Source: Thoreauomyces humboldtii (taxonomy: Eukaryota > Chytridiomycota > Chytridiomycetes > Spizellomycetales > Powellomycetaceae). Taken from it: a DNA stretch of 13,133 nt. How positions within the stretch are numbered: position 1 is the stretch's first letter; each line of letters starts with the position of its first letter. Positions 6,951 through 13,133 of this stretch are shown piece after piece. The notes below the pieces were generated by a model. It did not search any database. It was not told the origin of the DNA and saw nothing but the letters and a program-made list of their open reading frames with translations. A program made the position numbers and the translations under genes. The stretch lies in contig JADGJA010000653.1 of assembly GCA_027596035.1 (NCBI GenBank), forward strand, positions 1-13,133, given 5' to 3'.

Positions 6951-7517
6951 ATGGAATCTCAGATCCTTCGCTACGACAAGGCAGAGTTCATCGAGACGGA
7001 CACGGGCAACAAGGTCTCTCGCAAGTCCATCATCTGCGGTTCCCAGAACATTGTCCTGGGCGGCAAGACCATCATCCAGCGGGACTGCATGGTGCGCGGC
7101 GACCTTCGTCGCACGGGGACAGGCCACGCCGTGGTCGTCGCCATCGGTCGGTACTGCTTCCTCGGAGAACGGAGCGTCATCCGACCCCCTTACAAGACCT
7201 ACAAGGGGGTGTTCAACTACTACCCGATGAAGATCGCCGACCACGTCTACATCGGCGAGGGCGCCGTGGTCGAGGCTGCTCAGGTCGGAAGCTACGTCCA
7301 CATCGGAAGGGACGCCGTCATCGGTCGCTTTGCGGTCATCAAGGACTGCTGCAGGATTCTCGACGGCGCCGTGGTGCCGCCCAACACGGTCGTGCCGAGC
7401 TTCTCGGTCTATGGAGGGGCCCCGGCTAAGCTGGTGGACGAGCTGCCGGAGAGCACGCAGGAACTGTTCGAAGCTCAGACGAAGGACTTTTACTACAGCA
7501 AGTTCTTGCCAAACTGA
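6951..7517 (+). CDS. DCTN5: Dynactin subunit 5 (p25), left-handed beta-helix protein
   Basis: This is an intronless 188-residue protein (human p25 has 182). It belongs to the pointed-end complex of dynactin (p25, p27, p62, Arp11), which helps dynein-dynactin engage cargo such as early endosomes in filamentous fungi. Family features are the N-terminal YDKAEFIETDTGNKVSRKSI (residues 8-27), CGSQNIVLGGKTII (29-42), RSVIRPPYK (74-82) and GSYVHIGRDAVIGR (113-126), and the C-terminal ELPESTQELF followed by YYSKFLP. Repeated hexapeptides with a hydrophobic residue at the first position, such as the run from IADHVYIGEGAVVEAAQVGS, build the beta-helix over about residues 28-150. The start ATG has G at -3 and +4, and homologues also begin a few residues before this Tyr-Asp/Asn-Lys motif. 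Residues 52-66 differ from the human protein and are slightly longer. Confidence 0.96.
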   Translation: MESQILRYDKAEFIETDTGNKVSRKSIICGSQNIVLGGKTIIQRDCMVRGDLRRTGTGHAVVVAIGRYCFLGERSVIRPPYKTYKGVFNYYPMKIADHVYIGEGAVVEAAQVGSYVHIGRDAVIGRFAVIKDCCRILDGAVVPPNTVVPSFSVYGGAPAKLVDELPESTQELFEAQTKDFYYSKFLPN

Positions 7518-8108
7518 TGCGTGAGACGGAACACCTCGCGCGTCAGAGGGCGGACCTGCCCTCGGGTCAGAGCAGCCCTTCCGACCGCGCGCTTGCTTTC
7601 TGCGCTCTCTGTAGATGGTGCACGCGCAAGCTGTGTCCTCTTGACCATCCCTTCTTCGTCAGACACCGAAACGGATTACACTGGCCATCTATTGTCCGTC
7701 ACGAGACGGTTGCTCCGACGATCCGCCAGCGCTCGCCTGCGGGGATCGTAGTACAGCTATGAAACCAGGCGCCAACCCCGTTCGCAGGGCCAGACGACCC
7801 TAGGAACCAGAAGCAGCATGCACCTTCTCCGCATCTAGGACACCACGAGGGGATGCTTCGAGCACTCTGTTATATCCCTTCTATGCTGGTCTCCCGGCAG
7901 GATACGCCGCTTTTTCCATCCAAGGACACCGATTGAGAATGGCGTGATGCGGCCCCTGCGTTCGCATGACTCGGGATCTAGGAGAAGGCAAACCCCCTTA
8001 CTTGCAATGCTGTAGTTGAAAACGAAAAACGACGAACGTGCAGGTGTAGCCGAGTTCGAGTGTGGGTCACGCGAAGGACTTTTTTCAGGGTGGGGCGGGT
8101 CGGCATCA
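7518..8108. other. Convergent 3' region between p25 and HOM2
   Basis: The 591 bp lie between two stop codons that face each other. It should contain both 3' UTRs. Short open frames exist but begin without supported starts and have no recognisable protein features. I found no tRNA, repeat or other element. Confidence 0.5.
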
Positions 8109-9242
8109 TCATTCTCTCGTGATGTATCCCTGTGCGACTGCGATCTCCGCGTTCAGGATGCTGCTTCCGGCGGCGCCCAGGATGGTATTGTGCGAGAGGA
8201 GGGTGAACTTGACGTCGAGGATGTTGCACGACCGGACCCTTCCCACCACGACGGCGTTCCCGTTGCCCTCCATGATGTCCATGCGAGGCTGCGGCCGATC
8301 CGGCTCGTCCCTGACGACGACGGGATGGGGTGGAGCCGTCGGGGCTCGGAGGGTCTGGGCCTGGGAGGTGTAGGCTCGCAGGGCGGCGACGACCTTCTCG
8401 GGCGCGGGGGGTGGCCTCTCGACGAACTCGACCATGACGCTCTCCATGTGTCCGTCGACGACGGGGACGCGGAAGCAGCTGGCCGAGACGCGGAGGCCCG
8501 CGGGAGCGACGAAGGAGGCGTTGGCCTGGTCGAGACCGCCCAGGATCTTTGCGCATTCCGTCTCCAGCTTGTCCTCCTCGCCCGAGATGTAGGGGACGAC
8601 GTTCCCGAGGATGTCGAGACTGGCGACGCCCGGGTAGCCAGCGCCCGAGATGGCCTGCATGGTGGTGACGGCGACGCGCGAGAGGGGACCGAAGGCGTCC
8701 TGAAGGGCCTTGAGGGCGACGACCAGACCGGTGGTGGCGCAGTTGGCGTTGGTGACGAGGAAGCCGCGGGTGAGGCCGTGGACGGAGCGCTGATGGGGGA
8801 TGATGGCGAGGTGGTGTGGATTGACGAGGGGCACGACGAGGGGGACCAACGGGTCCATGCGATGGTTCCTTGCGTTGGAGAAGACGGCGAACTCGTTTCT
8901 GAGGAAGGCCAGCTCGATGTCGCCCGCGACGTCCGAGTCCAATCCCGAGAAGACCACCTGACACGAGGAAAAGTGCTGGGGATCGCACGTCTGGACGACG
9001 AGGCAGGCGATCTCTGCGGGGATGGGCGTGCTCTGTTTCCAGGAACGAGCAGCCGCCTCCCTGTAGGGCTTGCCAGCGGACCGAGGAGAGGCACCGACTG
9101 CGGCGATGTAGAAGATGGGATGGGCGTCCAGCAGCTGAATGAAGCGCTGGCCGACGGTTCCTGTTGCTCCTAGGATTCCGACTGGGATCCTGTTGCCGGT
9201 ACTTGCCGACGGAGGACGAACGGTACCGGGGGCAGCTGCCAT
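8109..9242 (-). CDS. HOM2: Aspartate-semialdehyde dehydrogenase
   Basis: This intronless minus-strand gene codes for 377 residues (yeast Hom2 has 365). The enzyme reduces beta-aspartyl phosphate to aspartate semialdehyde with NADPH, the second step towards threonine, methionine and isoleucine, in the cytosol. The nucleotide loop GILGATGTVGQRFIQLL is at residues 22-38. The catalytic Cys168 sits in TNANCATTGL. The block QAISGAGYPGVASLDILGNV (196-215) binds substrate, and RVPVVDGHMES (258-268) carries the active-site His265. The C-terminal helix GAAGSSILNAE closes the family pattern. The start ATG precedes an Ala/Pro/Ser-rich stretch of about 18 residues before the Rossmann fold, a little longer than in yeast. 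The gene is divergent from the PPR gene, and its promoter contains a perfect TGACTCA. Lysine is not expected to depend on it, because fungi use the alpha-aminoadipate route. Confidence 0.97.
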   Translation of the reverse strand: MAAAPGTVRPPSASTGNRIPVGILGATGTVGQRFIQLLDAHPIFYIAAVGASPRSAGKPYREAAARSWKQSTPIPAEIACLVVQTCDPQHFSSCQVVFSGLDSDVAGDIELAFLRNEFAVFSNARNHRMDPLVPLVVPLVNPHHLAIIPHQRSVHGLTRGFLVTNANCATTGLVVALKALQDAFGPLSRVAVTTMQAISGAGYPGVASLDILGNVVPYISGEEDKLETECAKILGGLDQANASFVAPAGLRVSASCFRVPVVDGHMESVMVEFVERPPPAPEKVVAALRAYTSQAQTLRAPTAPPHPVVVRDEPDRPQPRMDIMEGNGNAVVVGRVRSCNILDVKFTLLSHNTILGAAGSSILNAEIAVAQGYITRE

Positions 9243-9395
9243 TTGCCGAGCGAGAAGTGGGGGAGAGGCTCGGTCGAAACTACGACGAAAAATATGGAGA
9301 ACAGACTCGAGAAGAATACCTACAAGTACCCGTGCCTGTGCTGCTGGTGGACACGAGGGAGGGATCGAGGGAGGGAGGACGGCCCAAGCGGAGAG

Positions 9396-9500
9396 AGAGA
9401 AGAGAGAGATGTGATGTTTTGTGTGTATTCGACAAGAGCTTAAAAGAGCAGTGCGTGTGACTCATCTTACATTTTCTTCCCTTTTCTCTCTCTCTTCTCT
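9396..9500. repeat. Inverted GA/CT tracts in the HOM2-PPR promoter
   Basis: AGAGAAGAGAGAGA at 9396-9409 is the exact reverse complement of TCTCTCTCTTCTCT at 9487-9500, with 77 bp between. Both arms lie within longer purine- or pyrimidine-rich stretches. CT tracts near transcription starts are common in basidiomycete promoters. A cruciform is possible but unlikely to be the main role. Confidence 0.7.
9458..9464. promoter_or_regulatory. Gcn4/Cpc1-type binding site TGACTCA
   Basis: This is an exact match to the consensus TGASTCA bound by the bZIP activator of general amino-acid control. It lies 216 bp before the HOM2 ATG and 178 bp before the PPR ATG. Amino-acid biosynthetic genes are classical targets in fungi, so the position is sensible. 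Binding itself is inferred. Confidence 0.6.
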
Positions 9501-9641
9501 GATCTCTCTCGCCGTTCTGGCTGTCTCTCCGTCGCTTGCAATTCTTTCCCCACCTTCCCCATTTCCCGATCATATCCCTTCCGAGGTTTCTGCATCGGGA
9601 GTCTGCTGCCGAGTCACCTTGTCAACGCGACACACGCCGTC

Positions 9642-12086
9642 ATGCTCCCACAGAGTGCCGTCTCCTCGAGGACGACAGCCGCCTCCTGCCTGCTTCTTCG
9701 TCCTTCCATCACCACTGCCGCCAGCGCGACGAGCACCTGCAGCCGTCTGCAACGCTTTCCTCCCTCCACCACCCGTTCCATAACTGTCCGTGCAGCTCGT
9801 GCCGCCGCAAAGGTCCAGCAGGAGCTGCAGAGGCTGGCGGAACGCGAACGGCGGGAAAGGGACATGCATCCAGGCTACAGGCCCGCCTCCTCGGTCGCCA
9901 ACGCTCCCGTGGACGTCCAGCGCGCCGTCCACGTCCTGCGTAGCGCCGTCAAGGACCAGAACCTGACCGTCGCCATGGCCAACTACCGCGCGTTGAGGGC
10001 CAAGAACGCCACGGCCTTCCTGGACTCGGCGGACCTGGCCGGCCTGATCGCCCGTAACGGGGAGCGTCTGGCCGACGCCGCCTGGGTGCCCGGCGATCCC
10101 GAGCTCAAGGCCTTGGCATCCCTCTTCTCGACCTACCGGGCAGCCAGGTCGCGGTCAGGCGACCGGGCGGACGTTGCCGAGGCCGCTGAAGACGTCCCGA
10201 CACTCACGTACGCCGACGTGGCCACCGTCCTCCTGCGAGCCTACGCCAGACGCCAGAACACGTCGGCCATGGACGACGTCTGGAGCTTGGTCATGGAGGA
10301 CGTGGACGCGGGAAGGACGAGCCCGCCCGTCGCATTCTACAATGCCGCCATCGAACTCTACGTCAGGGATGGGGCTCTCGCATCTGCCGAGACGGTGTAC
10401 GGCGCTCTCGTCGCCAGGACGGACCTCGTCCCGGACGCCACCACGTACGCCGCACTCATCAAGGCACGTGCGGCCGCCGGACAGGTCGGCGGATGCGTTG
10501 AGCTTACTGAACGGTGGATGGCCACGGGCGACAAGCCTCAAATTAAGGTCTTCAACTCGCTCCTCATGGCTTTCCGCAAGGAGCGCAACACGGACGCCAT
10601 GACGGTGCTGCTTGCCCAGCTGGACGCCAACGACATCATGCCAAACATCATCACCTACAACGTCCTGGTGGACGCGTACGCCAAGACCGGACAGCAGGAC
10701 AAAGCTCTGGCCGTCGTCGCCCGTATGCGGGAGGACGCCGACTCCAAGGACTGGCGATCCCACTGCGCTCCCGACATCTTCACCAACAACACGCTCATCG
10801 ACATGTTCGTTGCCGACGGCAACCTCGACGCCGCGGTCGCGGTCTTCGATGCCATGCCAGGAAATGGCGTGAATCCCGACGCCGTCACCTTCACCACCCT
10901 CATGAACGGCTTCCGCAAGCAGAACGACCTGCCAAAGGTCGAAGAGTACTTTACGCGCATGACGTACGAGTTCGGCGTCGCCCATTCCGCCAGTCCTTAC
11001 TCTGTCCTCATCAACGCCTACGGCGCAGCAGGGGACGCCAAGCGAGTCAAGCAATGCTACGACGATCTCCTCGCCAACGGCGTCACCCCCAATCGACTGA
11101 CCTATCGATCCCTGATCCGAGCCCATGAGAAGCTCGGGGACGCCGACGGCGCGGCGAGATGGTACTGGGAGATGCGACGCAGGAGCATCACGCCCGATCA
11201 CGGATGCCTCGTCTCGGCAATGCGTTCTCAGATCAGGTTCAGGAGCGCAGAGGCAGCGAAACTGGACCAGGTGGAACACGCCACCGTCGCCATGGAGGCG
11301 GTCGCGAAGATCTACAAGGATGCCCACCGCGTCGGTCGCGCAAACACTCCCGTCTGCAATCAGTTCCTGTCGGCCAAGCTCTTGACGGCGCACAGCGTGG
11401 CCGACGCGGTGGAAGCGGTGTTCCGAGAGGAATTCTTGAAACGGGATATCACCCCTGATTCTTTGACACTGGAAATGCTGCTAGCTCACATCAAGTATAT
11501 GGAGGACGCGAAGAAGGATGCAAGCAAGCAGGACGTCGAGCGGTTTAGACCTCTGCTGAATCTCGCCCAGGCGGCGCAAGAAATGATGACTGGCAAGGTT
11601 GCTGCTGTGGTCGAAGGCTCGCATGTCGAGAAAAGCACGGATCCTACACCAACACCTTCGTCACCATCTACCTCCACACGGCCCGCATTCGGCGTCATCA
11701 CACCTACCGCCGCCAAGCACTCATCAGCGACCCCAACCCGCGCGGCTTCACGGGACGACATTCTTACCCTAGCCCAACATCTCTACGTGCTCGCCTGTGC
11801 AAAGCCCGCCGTATCCTTCACCGCAGCGGCCTCGGCATCTTCTCCTGGCACGGTAGCGGCGGATGTAGCGGCGCTTTTGGTCGTCTATCGCGCTCTCGTG
11901 ATGGCTCATCCCGTCAACGAGAACGTCGTCCTCCACCTCGCGAGCACCTTGAGGAGGTTGGTCGGATGGGTGCCGCCCACGACGCCTCCGCAGAGCAAGA
12001 TGCCGTTCGTGTCGCTCGAATCCAGCAATGCGAGAGTTATCGCAAGACAGGCTCGTGGGCGGCGGGTAAGCCAGCAGAAGGGGTAA
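9642..12086 (+). CDS. P-type pentatricopeptide repeat protein, probably mitochondrial
   Basis: An intronless gene for 814 residues. The first 50 residues are rich in Ser, Thr, Ala and Arg with no acidic residues, as in a mitochondrial targeting peptide, followed by a charged coiled helix (51-75). P-type PPR motifs of about 35 residues follow: 230-265, 266-300, 301-335, 336-378 (with an insertion), 379-413, 414-449, 450-484, 485-519 and a weaker one near 570-606. Typical strings are ITYNVLVDAYAKTG and LTYRSLIRAHEKLGD. Such proteins bind organellar RNA sequence-specifically and act in stability, processing or translation. Residues 660-705 form a Thr/Ser/Pro-rich linker, and a helical C-terminal region follows, with a basic tail. 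No endonuclease, SMR or editing domain is visible. I cannot assign a named orthologue. The gene shares a promoter with HOM2. Confidence 0.92.
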   Translation: MLPQSAVSSRTTAASCLLLRPSITTAASATSTCSRLQRFPPSTTRSITVRAARAAAKVQQELQRLAERERRERDMHPGYRPASSVANAPVDVQRAVHVLRSAVKDQNLTVAMANYRALRAKNATAFLDSADLAGLIARNGERLADAAWVPGDPELKALASLFSTYRAARSRSGDRADVAEAAEDVPTLTYADVATVLLRAYARRQNTSAMDDVWSLVMEDVDAGRTSPPVAFYNAAIELYVRDGALASAETVYGALVARTDLVPDATTYAALIKARAAAGQVGGCVELTERWMATGDKPQIKVFNSLLMAFRKERNTDAMTVLLAQLDANDIMPNIITYNVLVDAYAKTGQQDKALAVVARMREDADSKDWRSHCAPDIFTNNTLIDMFVADGNLDAAVAVFDAMPGNGVNPDAVTFTTLMNGFRKQNDLPKVEEYFTRMTYEFGVAHSASPYSVLINAYGAAGDAKRVKQCYDDLLANGVTPNRLTYRSLIRAHEKLGDADGAARWYWEMRRRSITPDHGCLVSAMRSQIRFRSAEAAKLDQVEHATVAMEAVAKIYKDAHRVGRANTPVCNQFLSAKLLTAHSVADAVEAVFREEFLKRDITPDSLTLEMLLAHIKYMEDAKKDASKQDVERFRPLLNLAQAAQEMMTGKVAAVVEGSHVEKSTDPTPTPSSPSTSTRPAFGVITPTAAKHSSATPTRAASRDDILTLAQHLYVLACAKPAVSFTAAASASSPGTVAADVAALLVVYRALVMAHPVNENVVLHLASTLRRLVGWVPPTTPPQSKMPFVSLESSNARVIARQARGRRVSQQKG

Positions 12087-12173
12087 CACAATTCATCATC
12101 GTGATATCTAGGCAGATTATATAGAGAAAGTTTCTCAGAATCAGAAATAATGAAGCTGGGGGCCTCCGATAGA
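12087..12173. other. Very short convergent 3' intergenic region
   Basis: Only 87 bp separate the PPR stop codon from the stop of the converging gene on the minus strand. The AT-rich stretch at about 12105-12150 probably supplies 3' end signals to both, so the two 3' UTRs are likely to overlap. Confidence 0.5.
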
Positions 12174-13133
12174 CTACAGTACGTTCATCTCCTTTTCCTC
12201 CTCCTCGGGCTTTCCGCCTCCTTCCCGTCCCTCCACGATCCTTCGGTCCCCCGCACGACTCGTCGTCGTGGACGCGAACACGGATTTGACCAGCTGCGCG
12301 TACGACTGCCTTCCGGACCAGTGTCGCGTGTAGGTCAGCCTCTCGAACCCGGGGTCCGGGGGTGGCGGTCGTCCGCCGCGGAGCGCTGCCACCTCCCCGG
12401 CGGCTCTCTGCACCGCTGCAAACTGCGCGACGGCGCCGGGATCCCTGACGGGCATGGAGGAGGAAGGTGCAGGTAACGTCTGCTGCTCCTCGTCCTCCGT
12501 GTCCTCGTCGGTGGTCTGTCCACCGATGAGATCGACGTACACGTCGTGACTGCTCGCGTCCCTCGACACGGAGAGAGGAGGTGGGACCCGTCCCTCGGCG
12601 TTCCAGTAATCCTCGGCTGCCTCCTGCAGTCGTCTCAACTGCGCGGTGCCCACGTCTTGGTTCCCTCCAGAGTCGGACGGTCGCACCGCACCATCACCAC
12701 CACCCTCCCCTTCGCCACCGCTCGACAGGTCCTCGACGCGGACGACCCGACGCCTGTCCCAGTCGATGACGAACTCTTGTGTCGCAGCGTCATCGTCCTC
12801 CGCAGGCGGTGACGACGACGACTCGGTGGTGGTGGTGGTGGTGGTGGTGATGGTCCGAGTGTCACCCGTCGAGATCCCCCAGAGGAGGATCCCCGCGAAC
12901 CAGCCGCCCCATCCCAACGGCGCCCTGGGCGTCCCCGCGTCCCCGCCCTCGCTGACGCTCCTCCTCCTCGTCATTCTCCTCCTCCGATCCTCCATCTCGC
13001 CGCGGGATCCCTTCGCCACGGCCCTGCGCTCCCTCAGCAGCTGGTCGATCTCGAAGAGGTCCAGATGGGTGTTGTGGTCCGAGAGGAGGCGGAGGAGAGG
13101 GTGCGGCGTCTGGGGATGGACGGGGACGGGGGG
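12174..13133 (-). CDS. Unrecognised protein, C-terminal part (5' end beyond the right edge)
   Basis: The minus-strand frame is open from base 13133 down to the TAG at 12176-12174, giving 319 residues with no start needed inside the window. I do not recognise the family. In order it shows a helical charged segment (HLDLFEIDQLLRERRAVAK), an Arg-rich stretch, a short hydrophobic Trp/Gly segment (PLGWGGWFAGILLWGIS) that could be a single membrane helix, a run of eight Thr followed by Ser and acidic residues, a moderately ordered stretch (TQEFVIDWDRRRVVRVEDL and AQLRRLQEAAEDYWNAEG), acidic low-complexity sequence and a Glu-rich end finishing KEMNVL. A positive region before the helix would suit an internal membrane anchor. 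Codon use is GC-rich like its neighbours. Introns within this part are not excluded. Confidence 0.68.
   Translation of the reverse strand, partial: PPVPVHPQTPHPLLRLLSDHNTHLDLFEIDQLLRERRAVAKGSRGEMEDRRRRMTRRRSVSEGGDAGTPRAPLGWGGWFAGILLWGISTGDTRTITTTTTTTTESSSSPPAEDDDAATQEFVIDWDRRRVVRVEDLSSGGEGEGGGDGAVRPSDSGGNQDVGTAQLRRLQEAAEDYWNAEGRVPPPLSVSRDASSHDVYVDLIGGQTTDEDTEDEEQQTLPAPSSSMPVRDPGAVAQFAAVQRAAGEVAALRGGRPPPPDPGFERLTYTRHWSGRQSYAQLVKSVFASTTTSRAGDRRIVEGREGGGKPEEEEKEMNVL
12825..12848. repeat. GGT/ACC trinucleotide microsatellite inside a coding region
   Basis: Eight perfect GGT units on the plus strand read as ACC on the minus strand and code for eight Thr in the unrecognised partial protein, just after its hydrophobic segment. 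A GAC repeat lies next to it (12811-12822) and codes for part of a Ser run. Confidence 0.9.

Larger units (their letters stand above)
9243..9641. promoter_or_regulatory. Divergent promoter of HOM2 and the PPR gene
   Basis: A 399 bp head-to-head intergenic region. It contains a Gcn4-type TGACTCA (9458-9464) and two CT/GA-rich tracts arranged as an inverted repeat around the centre (9396-9409 and 9487-9500, 14 identical bases). Each gene therefore sees a CT-rich tract on its own coding strand, about 142-167 bp before its ATG. Confidence 0.75.

Noticed and set aside
8016..9173. A 385-codon open frame on the plus strand antisense to HOM2
   Set aside because: It lies entirely over the well-supported HOM2 gene. 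Its Gly/Asp/Glu-rich product is what GC-rich third positions give in the mirrored frame. It shows no domain and no clear start context.
10155..11393. A 412-codon open frame on the minus strand antisense to the PPR gene
   Set aside because: It mirrors the PPR codons, has no recognisable domain, and disappears where codon bias weakens. The PPR reading is far better supported.
12330..12346. GGGTTCGAGAGGC on the minus strand, resembling a tRNA B box
   Set aside because: It sits inside the open minus-strand reading frame (PDPGFERLTY). I could not find an A box or an acceptor stem around it.
1..13133. Transposons, CRISPR arrays, secondary-metabolite or defence clusters
   Set aside because: No transposase, integrase, terminal inverted repeats, regular spacer arrays or clustered pathway enzymes were seen. 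The genes are unrelated housekeeping units.

Overview
The window looks like chromosomal DNA from a fungus, most likely a basidiomycete (possibly yeast-like). It has GC-rich coding sequence, short spliceosomal introns (57-88 nt) with GT..AG ends and CTGAC/TTGAC/CTGAT branch sites, one long 5' intron in a ribosomal protein gene, and single-gene units on both strands with no operons. The eukaryotic gene set (IPC synthase, uS17, EBP-type sterol isomerase, dynactin p25, a mitochondrial-type PPR protein) rules out bacteria. I cannot name the species.

Layout, left to right: (1) 3-1508 +, an intronless reading frame for a probable mitochondrial helical-repeat (PPR-like) protein whose frame is open to the left edge. 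(2) 1996-3199 +, AUR1-type inositol phosphorylceramide synthase, one intron. (3) 3200-4583, a 1.4 kb gap without a convincing gene but with several short inverted repeats, ending in the pyrimidine-rich RPS11 promoter. (4) 4584-5607 +, 40S ribosomal protein S11 (uS17), three exons, first intron 493 nt. (5) 5926-6682 -, emopamil-binding-protein-type sterol Delta8-Delta7 isomerase, one intron. (6) 6951-7517 +, dynactin subunit p25, divergent from the sterol gene over a 268 bp shared promoter. (7) 8109-9242 -, aspartate-semialdehyde dehydrogenase (HOM2). (8) 9642-12086 +, an 814-residue P-type PPR protein, divergent from HOM2 over a 399 bp promoter carrying a perfect Gcn4-type site. (9) 12174-13133 -, the 3' part of an unrecognised gene running off the right edge.

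The genes are housekeeping and do not form one pathway: sphingolipid synthesis (AUR1), sterol synthesis (EBP), translation (RPS11), dynein transport (p25), Asp-family amino acids (HOM2) and probable mitochondrial RNA metabolism (PPR, perhaps gene 1). I see no mobile element, CRISPR array, tRNA or rRNA, and no evidence for a new multi-gene system. The most interesting signals are small: a Tyr in AUR1 at a position linked to aureobasidin A resistance, a hydrophobic insertion in the same protein, an animal/plant-type sterol isomerase in a fungus, and ordered repeats in the two divergent promoters.
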